Assembly: GCA_019186965.1 (NCBI GenBank)
Contig: JABARV010000002.1
Location: forward strand, 316,737-380,736
From: Turneriella sp.
GTDB taxonomy: Bacteria; Spirochaetota; Leptospiria; Turneriellales; Turneriellaceae
Reading direction: 5' to 3'
DNA: 64,000 nt
Each line of letters begins with the position of its first letter. The first letter of the stretch is position 1. Positions 17,078 to 24,211 of this stretch are shown piece after piece. The notes beneath the pieces were generated by a model. That model was not told the origin of the DNA. It made no database searches and was given only the letters and a program-made list of their open reading frames with translations. A program made the translations under genes and the position numbers.

Positions 17078-17278
17078 ATGATAAAGGTGAGGCGCCTGAA
17101 CGGCAAAGTCTTTTACCTGAACCATAATCTGATCGAGACGATCGAGGACACACCGGATACAGTGGTCAAGCTCACAAATGGAACAAAGTACGTTGTGCGC
17201 GACGGTGCGGATGCATTGCTTGAAAGGGTTATTGCGTTTAATCGACAGATTTTTGCCGAAAAAATGCGGACAGAATAG
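17078..17278 (+). CDS. FlbD/SwrD-like small protein in the mer operon
   Basis: 66 residues matching the flagellar FlbD/SwrD family along its length: MIKVRRLNGKVFYLN, LIETIEDTPDTVVKLTNG, KYVVRDG, then a charged C-terminal helix. In spirochaetes and Firmicutes the gene normally sits in the flagellar operon before motA, and the Bacillus homologue boosts flagellar power. Here it lies 9 bp after merA and before merR, far from any flagellar gene in the window. It may be a captured duplicate or a family member reused in metal stress; the sequence cannot decide. The ribosome site is weak. Confidence 0.8.
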   Translation: MIKVRRLNGKVFYLNHNLIETIEDTPDTVVKLTNGTKYVVRDGADALLERVIAFNRQIFAEKMRTE

Positions 17279-17359
17279 TACCGATGGTGATGCCAACGGG
17301 TGTTATGCGGTGAAAAAATTGTTTGATTTGCCGCGCGCCTTTCACAATGGGGGATAAGT

Positions 17360-17749
17360 ATGACGACCGGAAAATTAGCCGAGAAGTTCAAGATCAATCG
17401 CGAGGCAATACGCTTCTACGAACGAAAGGGCTTACTGCCCAAACCGGAGCGCACCGCCACGGGTTACAGATTGTACGACGTGAGAGCGGAAAAAACCTTA
17501 TCGTTCATTCTAAACTCGAAAAAGCTGGGCTTCACGCTTGCAGAAATAAAATCCCTGCTATCCTTACGAATTGTAAACGGAGAGAATTGCTCGACGATCC
17601 GTATCAAAGCGCAGCGGAAGATTGAAGATATCGAAAACAAGATTCACCAACTCGGAAGTTTGAAAAAAGCCCTATCGTTGTTGGTTGAATCGTGTCTTAA
17701 AAAACAGACTTCGACTTACTGTCCAATTATAGACAACCTGGAGAACTGA
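17360..17749 (+). CDS. merR: Mercury-responsive regulator MerR
   Basis: 129 residues. An N-terminal winged helix (TTGKLAEKFKINREAIRFYERKGLL) is followed by a dimerisation helix and metal loop. Three cysteines C77, C112 and C121 have spacings of 35 and 9, the same as the Hg(II)-binding C82, C117 and C126 of Tn501 MerR. This marks a genuine mercury sensor rather than another MerR-family regulator. It should repress and, with Hg(II), activate the three dyad promoters in this cassette. It is co-directional with merA instead of divergent as in Tn501, with an 81-bp gap after the FlbD-like gene and ribosome site GGGGGAT. Confidence 0.93.
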   Translation: MTTGKLAEKFKINREAIRFYERKGLLPKPERTATGYRLYDVRAEKTLSFILNSKKLGFTLAEIKSLLSLRIVNGENCSTIRIKAQRKIEDIENKIHQLGSLKKALSLLVESCLKKQTSTYCPIIDNLEN

Positions 17750-17755
17750 AAATTG

Positions 17756-17789
17756 TTTTGGACTCTGCATTATAGTAGTCTGGTATATG
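17756..17789 (+). promoter_or_regulatory. MerR-type promoter/operator 3, no gene downstream
   Basis: TTTTGGACT followed by the decayed dyad CTGCATTATAGTAG and a TATATG box about 19 bp from the -35. It starts 7 bp after the merR stop. No open reading frame of useful length follows before element E, unlike promoters 1 and 2. Confidence 0.6.
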
Positions 17790-17897
17790 TGCCCGCTCTG
17801 CGGATGAAGTAATCAGGTTTGCACAGGCCCGAAAGGGTCGGTGTTTATCGGCAGCTACTTCGGGAAAGCCAGATAGGTCAAGTCGAAAGACATGTGA
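17790..17897 (+). ncRNA. Candidate structured transcript after promoter 3
   Basis: Outer stem GAAGTA/TACTTC (17806-17811 with 17856-17861) encloses a hairpin with stem CAC-GGCCC / GGGTC-GTG capped by a GAAA tetraloop (17822-17843). A second GAAA-capped stem follows (17878-17897). Two GNRA loops and a multibranch fold immediately downstream of a MerR-type promoter suggest an RNA gene or leader. A 5' fragment of a group II intron is an alternative. This is a reading of base pairing only. Confidence 0.3.
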
Positions 17898-17971
17898 GAA
17901 GGACATTCTTATTCGGCCGTCTAAAGTGCGCCGCCATGGAGGGCGGCGGATAACAAAGGCGCAACTATGTC

Positions 17972-18093
17972 AGAGAACTCCTTTTCTACGTATTGCGTTT
18001 AATCTTACCCGTCAAGGTAATTTTAGATTAAAGTATGAGATATTATACGTATAATGTTAGTTTACGCAATGTTTTACGTATATATTGTTGGGT
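17972..18093 (+). repeat. attC-like recombination element E (122 bp, AT-rich)
   Basis: Inverse core AGAGAAC (17972-17978), 5-nt spacer TCCTT, left arm with TACGTATTGCGT, inner stem TTTAATCT/AGATTAAA, palindrome ATTATACGTATAAT, right arm ACGCAA (then a 5-nt bulge) TACGTA, and core GTTGGGT (18087-18093). Size and form are close to a classical attC, unlike A to D. A hairpin with stem CGCCGCC/GGCGGCG and loop ATGGAG (17929-17948) flanks it on the gene side. Beyond it, 18094-18289 holds short stems but no gene. Confidence 0.6.
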
Positions 18094-18289
18094 ATGGCGT
18101 ATAAGTAGGATGTGGCTGCGTTGCAAACGTGCACATGCCCGCAGCGTTCGATCGTACCGCCTTCAAACACTTTCGCCGCGGTAATTTAAGGTCTATTCCA
18201 ACCAATAGGCTGGCGCCTCTGGGCTAACAGCCGACGGTTGACGGCGCTTGTTTCAACGCCCCACGGAAGCCACAGCTTCGTCAGAAAAT

Positions 18290-18454
18290 TTATGAATTTT
18301 GGGTAATATTTGTCGCAATTCTTTTTCCTTTATCTTCCAGGCCAAATGAGTTTTGCAGGTTGAGCCAAAATTGGGCTGTTGTTCCAAAAAATTTTGATAG
18401 TCGAAGCGCCGTATCCGCGGTAATACTTCTTTTCCTATGAATAATATCACTAAC
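18290..18454 (-). pseudogene. higA: HigA-type antitoxin, N-terminus lost
   Basis: The C-terminal half of a HigA/VapI XRE-family antitoxin: VSDIIHRKRSITADTALRLS, then KFFGTTAQFWLNLQNSFGLE. The recognition helix and everything after it are intact. The usual N-terminal half (family form PGEILREEFL through the first HTH helix) is replaced at 18455 by a structured repeat and cannot be found on its far side. No HigB toxin is adjacent. The antitoxin is therefore a remnant. Confidence 0.85.
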
Positions 18455-18614
18455 AGGCTGTTGAAAAACAGCCCATATAGCAGGGTGTTGGCCGAGCACA
18501 GCCGCAGACAGGCCATTTATGGCCGTTTTGCGAGGGGTTGCTAAGGGCAACCCCGGTCGCTGACTCGACTCGGCGAGCGTCTGCGGCGCACACGGCATTT
18601 TTCAACACCCTGCT
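18455..18614 (+). repeat. Palindromic repeat element inserted in higA
   Basis: Perfect 12-bp terminal inverted repeats AGCAGGGTGTTG/CAACACCCTGCT (18479-18490 and 18603-18614) enclose a second pair GCCGCAGAC/GTCTGCGGC and two inner hairpins, GGCCATTTATGGCC (18511-18524) and GGGGTTGC/GCAACCCC (18534-18554). A small CTGTT-GAAA-AACAG stem lies at its left edge. It has no coding capacity. It resembles a miniature inverted-repeat or REP-like element and marks the breakpoint in the antitoxin gene. Confidence 0.7.
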
Positions 18615-18653
18615 AATTCTCTTGGGGTCAAATCTTGTTGTCTGCACCGTGAC

Positions 18654-19646
18654 TTATTCGATGCCAATAATTTTGGGACGAAATACTTTGTGGAGTAGTT
18701 CGAGGTGGGTGTGTAACCATTCATAATCGTTAGGCCAATTTGATTCATTTGAAATATTTGTCGATTGCCGGAGAAAAAGTCTCGCTGATTTAATGGTTTC
18801 TGGATTGTGCCAATGTAGTTTTATGGGGAATTGAGCATCAATGGCCGATTGATCTTTCTGTAGTTCGCGGAATACTTGCTTGGCATCTGCGGTGTCGATT
18901 TGAAGTTCGGCGCGCACTTCGTTAGATTCATAATTATCTTGCTCGGAATCGTAGAAAGAAGCGATTGCAGCTAGTTTATAGCCACTCTTTCCAATGCTCA
19001 TATTCATCCACGCCTGCGGCAAGGGTTTCGTCGGTCGTAGCACTTTTGAATTTTTGGTCAAGTAGTCTGCGAAACCTTGCCAAAACTTCTGCTGAATTTG
19101 CTTACTTTCTGAGACTTCTGGGCTACCAATGCGTTTTGCCCCTTGATTTACAGATTTCGACCATTCGTTGGGCTTCGATATAACATGGAATTTCGGAGCA
19201 ATTTCGGAGGTACCGATTTGCCAGAGTTCGATTTGGACACCAAAAAAATTGAAATCAGGTAAAGTATTTTCGTTTAACCAGTCAATGGCAGCACGGTGTT
19301 CCTCGGTAAATTCTTTCGTTATCCAGACTATTGTTTTAGCATTTAAACCAGCTGCATAAGTTATTATCTGCCCTAAATGCGTATGGTCTGTCTTTTCCAG
19401 CTGATTCTCGATCAAGACATTGGATTCTGTCGAAAGATCTTTGCACAATAAATCAGCAGAAAAAGGCCCAACATTTTTTTCGCGGGCAACAAACTCAAGG
19501 TCTAAGCCAAGTTCCCGACCAAGTAATTGAAGATTTTCTTCTTGAGCAAGCCACGGTGTAAATGAGCCCGCTTCGGAAGCAAACGCCTTTCTCAAATCAA
19601 TTTTTTCTATTCTACTTAATTTCGGTATCATTACACTTAAAGTCAT
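18654..19646 (-). CDS. DUF4268 / PD-(D/E)XK-type protein
   Basis: 330 residues from the ATG at 19646; an earlier in-frame start would overlap the neighbouring gene. The N-terminal half has the features of a PD-(D/E)XK nuclease-like fold found in DUF4268 proteins: FSADLLCKD, then VLIENQLEKTDHTHLGQII, where the D...ENQ pair occupies the catalytic positions, and WITKEFTEEHRAAIDWLNE. The C-terminal half is the DUF4268 region. Family members are widespread in mobile regions; the substrate is unknown. It is the main gene of cassette 6, with an AAC-ending half-site just upstream. Confidence 0.8.
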   Translation of the reverse strand: MTLSVMIPKLSRIEKIDLRKAFASEAGSFTPWLAQEENLQLLGRELGLDLEFVAREKNVGPFSADLLCKDLSTESNVLIENQLEKTDHTHLGQIITYAAGLNAKTIVWITKEFTEEHRAAIDWLNENTLPDFNFFGVQIELWQIGTSEIAPKFHVISKPNEWSKSVNQGAKRIGSPEVSESKQIQQKFWQGFADYLTKNSKVLRPTKPLPQAWMNMSIGKSGYKLAAIASFYDSEQDNYESNEVRAELQIDTADAKQVFRELQKDQSAIDAQFPIKLHWHNPETIKSARLFLRQSTNISNESNWPNDYEWLHTHLELLHKVFRPKIIGIE

Positions 19647-19650
19647 GTTC

Positions 19651-19657
19651 ACCCAAC
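19651..19657 (+). other. Half core site closing cassette 6
   Basis: ACCCAAC is the exact complement of the core GTTGGGT at 18087-18093 and fits the integron inverse-core consensus RYYYAAC. The L arms and the rest of an attC are missing; the C45 gene ends 6 bp away. It probably marks the right edge of the cassette array, worn by deletion. Confidence 0.45.
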
Positions 19658-19662
19658 ACCTT

Positions 19663-21372
19663 TTATGCGGCGTCGAGTATTGCAAAATTTACTACAACAT
19701 CGCTAAAGTCGCGGCGGGGGAAAAGGCGCCGTGTGTCTTTTTCTGCCTGACGTTTAAGATTCTCGACCGACTCGTGTTGTATTTGGTTTAGCCTATTTCG
19801 TAATTCAGTAGCTTCTTTTTTGGAACCCATCGCATCTGCAGCACGAGACGCCCACAGTAAATTTTGCGCAATATGGAAAGGGGAACCTTCTATAGCAAGT
19901 GCATTTGTAAAATGCTCTAACGCCACACTAAAATTATTTTGTTCAAGCGAAAGCACACCCGAGATAAATGCAAGCGAAGGATCGTCTTTAGCTACGGTAC
20001 GCGCACGCTCTATCGATGCATACACCGTTTCGACAGGCGCTCCTTGGAACTCTTGTAGATACGCATTTTGAAAATTTTTGTATGCTTCGTATTTTTTTCC
20101 TAAACGGTACGGTGCACTCACTTCCGATTTAGCAATTTTCTCTATACCGATAACTTCGGCGGTGTTTCCAGACCAGTCGATTTGGTGTTCTATATACGGC
20201 CCAAAACCTGTGGGAGCTTCTCCGATAGAAAGTGAAATTATGCCAGATTGCAATTTGAACACCACCGACTGCACAGACATGACATGCCCCACAAGAGAAC
20301 CTGCAACGCGGCTTATATGGGGAGAATCAATTTCGTAATCGCTACCCAAAAAATTTTGCATATCTTGTACTGTTGCGCCTCCGCGTTGCTTTACCGAAGT
20401 AAAAAAGGATTGCGCAAGCCGTAAGCGGTCTTTTGTATACGCTGTCCATCCGCCATTAGTTGCTATTTCGCCTTCTTGTAAATCGGGGTGTATATAGTGG
20501 TTCGTTTGCGCAAGGTGTCCATCTTTTGCCCAAGTCACGCGGCATTTTTTTGCGGTTGTTTCGATAAGCGCAGCGTTCTTTTCTTTTGCCGAAGTCACAA
20601 TAATTCCCCATGTTGACGCGATACGTTGCGATGCGACAAGCTCGATTGCATCTGCAATTGTACGCGACTTCTGTATAATTTCATGCCCAAGGTCAATTAC
20701 GCCAAGCGATTTAAAATCCACATCGCGGTGGAATCGTGTATGGAACGCAACGCTCAACCCTTCGGCGTTAAATGCTGTAATTCCGGGTACATCCGCGCCG
20801 CGTGCCCCAATATAACCGTACGGAATGCCTTTATCGGGAGTACAGTAAACTAGTGTAGGATTTTTATCCCATACGCTAACTCCAGGAAAATCAAAATTAC
20901 GCGCATGCATTAGTTCGCCGTCTTTGGAATATGCATTCCACACGGCGGCCGACGTACACGCAGGGATTGCATTTAACCATGCTCGCTCGTTAACATGGAG
21001 CGCTCCAAGGCGTCCTAAAACTCCGATACTGTTTTGGAAAACATCCATGATAAATAGTTGATTGATACCCGTTTTGGGGAGTTTTGCAGCGTCAAGAAGC
21101 GCGGCCTGTCTTTTTGCGTATTCTTCGTTACGGTATTTTGCAAGCGAACCCAAGGCAGATTTCATGAGGTTTGCGGCTAAAAATCGCGCAGGGGCTTTAC
21201 GCGCACGCCGTGGCAATCCACCAACAAGAAGCGATTCTGCCATGCGGGGATAAAAATCGAATAAATCTTTAAACCCACCTACTTGGGATAAAATTTCTCC
21301 ATACTGTGCTCCCATTTGCTGCTGTGTTCCTTTAAGGCGTAAAACAAGCGGCGCATTCATAGAGTATTCCAT
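19663..21372 (-). CDS. C45-family autoproteolytic acyltransferase/hydrolase
   Basis: 569 residues. The central domain matches the peptidase C45 / acyl-CoA:6-aminopenicillanic-acid acyltransferase family. The presumed nucleophile Cys139 in IPACTSAAVWNAYSKDGE is followed by MHARNFDFPG, the usual Asn/Asp-containing motif. In this Ntn-hydrolase fold the chain is cut before the cysteine to expose its amino group. About 150 C-terminal residues form TPR-like helices (ALEHFTNALAIEGSPF). The true substrate is unknown; most such genes are not penicillin-related. The start may be 21372 or the ATG at 21360. It is the first core-like gene right of the island. Confidence 0.82.
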   Translation of the reverse strand: MEYSMNAPLVLRLKGTQQQMGAQYGEILSQVGGFKDLFDFYPRMAESLLVGGLPRRARKAPARFLAANLMKSALGSLAKYRNEEYAKRQAALLDAAKLPKTGINQLFIMDVFQNSIGVLGRLGALHVNERAWLNAIPACTSAAVWNAYSKDGELMHARNFDFPGVSVWDKNPTLVYCTPDKGIPYGYIGARGADVPGITAFNAEGLSVAFHTRFHRDVDFKSLGVIDLGHEIIQKSRTIADAIELVASQRIASTWGIIVTSAKEKNAALIETTAKKCRVTWAKDGHLAQTNHYIHPDLQEGEIATNGGWTAYTKDRLRLAQSFFTSVKQRGGATVQDMQNFLGSDYEIDSPHISRVAGSLVGHVMSVQSVVFKLQSGIISLSIGEAPTGFGPYIEHQIDWSGNTAEVIGIEKIAKSEVSAPYRLGKKYEAYKNFQNAYLQEFQGAPVETVYASIERARTVAKDDPSLAFISGVLSLEQNNFSVALEHFTNALAIEGSPFHIAQNLLWASRAADAMGSKKEATELRNRLNQIQHESVENLKRQAEKDTRRLFPRRDFSDVVVNFAILDAA

Positions 21373-21428
21373 ACTTTATAATCGCTACAAAGGTTTACAG
21401 AGTGTCAATTCTTTAGAAAAATTTTAGT

Positions 21429-22211
21429 TTAATAGTAGTCAGAAAGTAATTGTTCGGCTTCGTTGCGGACCATCGCGCTTTGGCTACGGGTAAGCGTTTT
21501 TAAACGCACCTGCGCTTCGCGTGTTTTTGTACGCGCTAGTTCGCGCATTACAAGTATCAACTCCGAAACTGTTTTACAATGGTAACTACGTTTGTTCAAG
21601 TACGGCCAGGCAACCGCGTCGTCGTACCAGACCAAAGTCCGGTAAATTTCCACAACAACTTGTGGATTTTTTTCGTTAAGCTTAAAGAGAACGGGATAAA
21701 AATATTTTTTCTCGCTACGCTCTTTTTTATAATTGCGTAGTGTACGAAAAGCCGCTTCACGTACCATCCACTCTGTATCGCCCAGCATTGAAGCGACATC
21801 GTCCCTAAAGCTATCGTCTGTACCTAGTTTTTCAATAACTAAAAGTGCCCGCCAACGGATTATTGGGTCTGGATATTTTAAAAAATGACGTGCCTGCGGT
21901 AAAAACTCATCGAGCCCTAACTGGTTTGTAGCAATGAGTGCGCTCACAATAACGGCAGTATCGTCGTCGGCAAGTCCTGAAGCGATTATTTTTTCATCTT
22001 CGCTTGTTGAATTTCCTTTTGCGATATTTTCTATAGTCTCGACCTGGCGTTGCCAATCGAATGAATTATACTCTTCCAGAGTTATTTTGTGGAATTTTTC
22101 ATCTTCGTTGGTTTGCGTCGATTTGCAGCCAAAGGCGTTCATGGCGGTAAACAGCGCCAGCAAAATTGCGTGCGCGACTGTTAAAAAATATCTTTTTTTA
22201 GAAAGTTGCAT
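21429..22211 (-). CDS. HEAT-repeat lipoprotein
   Basis: 260 residues. The leader ends at NAFGC, a lipobox (Cys29). The mature protein is a chain of HEAT-like helical pairs (DPIIRWRALLVIEKLG, TEWMVREAAFRTLRNY, SAMVRNEAEQLLSDYY). It is probably a periplasmic-side scaffold. It lies 56 bp upstream of the C45 gene on the same strand, so co-transcription is likely. Another HEAT protein lies at 24.2 kb. Confidence 0.75.
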   Translation of the reverse strand: MQLSKKRYFLTVAHAILLALFTAMNAFGCKSTQTNEDEKFHKITLEEYNSFDWQRQVETIENIAKGNSTSEDEKIIASGLADDDTAVIVSALIATNQLGLDEFLPQARHFLKYPDPIIRWRALLVIEKLGTDDSFRDDVASMLGDTEWMVREAAFRTLRNYKKERSEKKYFYPVLFKLNEKNPQVVVEIYRTLVWYDDAVAWPYLNKRSYHCKTVSELILVMRELARTKTREAQVRLKTLTRSQSAMVRNEAEQLLSDYY

Positions 22212-22279
22212 TATCTTTTGTTAAATTAAGGTTTCCACACTGACACGAATTGAGGCTTTCCTCCTAAACAATAAACCTT

Positions 22280-22918
22280 ATGTCAATTCAAACTCCACGC
22301 TTTATCGACCAACTGGAACGAAAATACTACCGTTTTGGTATTGAAAACTTGGGACTTATTCTTGTTGTTATGCAAGCTTTCGGGTTTCTTGCGTTCCAAA
22401 TTTCTCCAGATGCGGTATTTAAGTTTGCTTTAATTCCAAAGGCGCTGCTTGCAGGCGAAATTTGGCGGGCAATTACTTTTATAGCGCTCCCTTTAAGTAC
22501 AGGCTTTTGGATTATCATCGTCCTTTTCTTTCTTTATTGGATTATGCAAATTATAGAAGAAGCGTGGGGGCCTTTTAAAACTACGCTTTATTTTTTCATT
22601 GGCCTTGTTTTTTCAATTATTTATTCAATTGCAACAGGATATCCTATCACAACATTTATGCCCTTAGAAATGTCTCTTTTTTTTGCAGTAGCGGCGCTCT
22701 ACCCCACAACGCAAGTGCTCTTGTTTTTTATTATACCCGTACCTCTATGGATTTTAGGAGTTTTCCAAGCGGTCATCGTCATTTTTATTATGCTCTCGAG
22801 CGACTGGTTAACGCGAGGATATTACGCTGTTGTCTATTTAAATTATTTTCTTTTTTTTGGATTACACCACTACAAACAACTACAACAACGGATGCGCCGT
22901 AACACGTGGCGGGGTTAA
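22280..22918 (+). CDS. Rhomboid-like membrane protein lacking the protease motif
   Basis: 212 residues with five or six predicted membrane helices. The GEIWRAITFIALP segment and EEAWGPFKTTLYFF match the first loops of rhomboid and derlin-type proteins. The catalytic GxSG serine motif and the partner histidine are absent: LEMSLFF occupies the serine region. If it belongs to the superfamily it is a pseudoprotease, perhaps a membrane chaperone. It is divergent from the HEAT lipoprotein and overlaps the YceI gene by 13 bp. Confidence 0.6.
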   Translation: MSIQTPRFIDQLERKYYRFGIENLGLILVVMQAFGFLAFQISPDAVFKFALIPKALLAGEIWRAITFIALPLSTGFWIIIVLFFLYWIMQIIEEAWGPFKTTLYFFIGLVFSIIYSIATGYPITTFMPLEMSLFFAVAALYPTTQVLLFFIIPVPLWILGVFQAVIVIFIMLSSDWLTRGYYAVVYLNYFLFFGLHHYKQLQQRMRRNTWRG

Positions 22919-23520
22919 GCTTGAAATTTGTGCGACAACTCGTAAAAACCAACATATTTGTTATTTTTCTTTTCTCTACCGCTCTTTTTGCGCGTGTCGA
23001 ATGGTACGATATCGACTATACAAAATCGCAAATTACTTTTTTGGGAAAATCTCGTGTAAGTAGCGCAAACGGCATTTTTCGTAAATGGAATTTTTCTGGA
23101 AAAATCACCTCCAGTTTTCACGTCTCTGGAGATATTCTCATCGATTGCGCGTCGATTGATACCGACAACGAACGGCGCGACAAACACCTTAAAAGTTCCG
23201 ATTTTTTTGATTGTGAAAAATTTCCACAGCATACCTTTCGCATCCGCTCTGTTACGCCCAACGATAAATCGGCAAAAACTGCCACCCAGTTTATTGTCGT
23301 TGGCGCTTTAACGATGCACGGCGTTACGCAGAACGTCGAACTTACCCTACAGCGCGACGAAAACGGCAACAGTATTACACTCTCAGGAAGCGTAATGTTA
23401 AACCGTGAAGATTTTGGTATAACCTACAACAGCCTTCTTAACCCCATCGAAAAAAATATCCGTGTACGTGTAGTACTCAACATAAAACTGCGCACCAACA
23501 AAACTCCTTATGGCCCTTAA
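22906..23520 (+). CDS. YceI-family protein
   Basis: 204 residues from GTG. A hydrophobic leader (about 14-30) precedes a YceI lipocalin-like domain: WYDIDYTKSQITFLGKS, FSGKI, FDCEKFPQHTFRI, LTMHGVTQNVELTL, REDFGITYN. Family members bind polyprenoid or other amphipathic ligands in the periplasm. It overlaps both neighbours on the plus strand (13 bp upstream, 11 bp downstream), so a three-gene operon is likely. A start a few codons later (TTG at 22921) is also possible. Confidence 0.82.
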   Translation: MAGLSLKFVRQLVKTNIFVIFLFSTALFARVEWYDIDYTKSQITFLGKSRVSSANGIFRKWNFSGKITSSFHVSGDILIDCASIDTDNERRDKHLKSSDFFDCEKFPQHTFRIRSVTPNDKSAKTATQFIVVGALTMHGVTQNVELTLQRDENGNSITLSGSVMLNREDFGITYNSLLNPIEKNIRVRVVLNIKLRTNKTPYGP

Positions 23521-24208
23521 GAATCGTGCACTGCGCTATGTAGCCTCTTTAATAGTTGTTCTTGCGGTTATCGCGTATTGGGTGCTACGCCCTATACGCA
23601 ATACAGATTTTTCCTTAGGCGAATTTACTGTATTACGCGACGATGTACTCGCCGCAAAGTACGCACCACGCATTCTACCGCATGCCACGTATGGCGCTCC
23701 GACGCGCCTTTTTTATCGCATGGGAAAAAATAGCGAAAACAGAGTGTTTATCGCATACCATCCCTTTTTTGAAGACGAAATAAATCCGCATTCGGGCTTT
23801 GGAGCAACTATCAATCGCCTTGTTTACACAGGCGGGCTACGGCTCAAAGATTTTATTTTTGGTGCCGCCGACATTGAACTTATCGAAGTTATTTTGGATA
23901 AAAATTTATACCCCAAAAAAATCGCTTGGGAAGGCGCCGAAAATTATCAACCGAAAAATTTTGGCGTAAAGCATAAACCCGAAGCAAAAGACAACCCTAC
24001 AGTGCCTTTTTGTTTTGCAATTACAACATGGAACCACATGTTTAAAAACATGGATAGCTCCGCATGCAGCAACACCCAACCTTTAAAAGTCGAATACTTT
24101 AGCACACCCCTTTGGGAAAAATATTCTATGACGAAAGAAACCGAAGCAATTTTACGCCGCAACCGTGCGCACCGTATTTACGAACGTGTCGCGGTAAAAA
24201 ATGAATAG
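23510..24208 (+). CDS. Membrane-anchored protein of unknown function
   Basis: 232 residues. One N-terminal membrane segment (YVASLIVVLAVIAYWVL) is followed by a mainly beta-looking soluble domain with YGAPTRLFYR, FIAYHPFFEDEINPHSGFG and FCFAITTWNHMF. No family is recognised. Its start overlaps the YceI gene by 11 bp, so translation is probably coupled. It converges on the HEAT gene, with 3 bp between them. Confidence 0.65.
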   Translation: MALKNRALRYVASLIVVLAVIAYWVLRPIRNTDFSLGEFTVLRDDVLAAKYAPRILPHATYGAPTRLFYRMGKNSENRVFIAYHPFFEDEINPHSGFGATINRLVYTGGLRLKDFIFGAADIELIEVILDKNLYPKKIAWEGAENYQPKNFGVKHKPEAKDNPTVPFCFAITTWNHMFKNMDSSACSNTQPLKVEYFSTPLWEKYSMTKETEAILRRNRAHRIYERVAVKNE

Positions 24209-24211
24209 TTA

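Noticed and set aside
17790-17980. Group II intron 5' fragment
   Set aside because: The stem and GAAA loops are suggestive, but no clear intron start, domain V or reverse transcriptase is present. It is kept only as an alternative explanation.
22280-22918. Active rhomboid protease
   Set aside because: The GxSG serine motif and catalytic histidine are missing.
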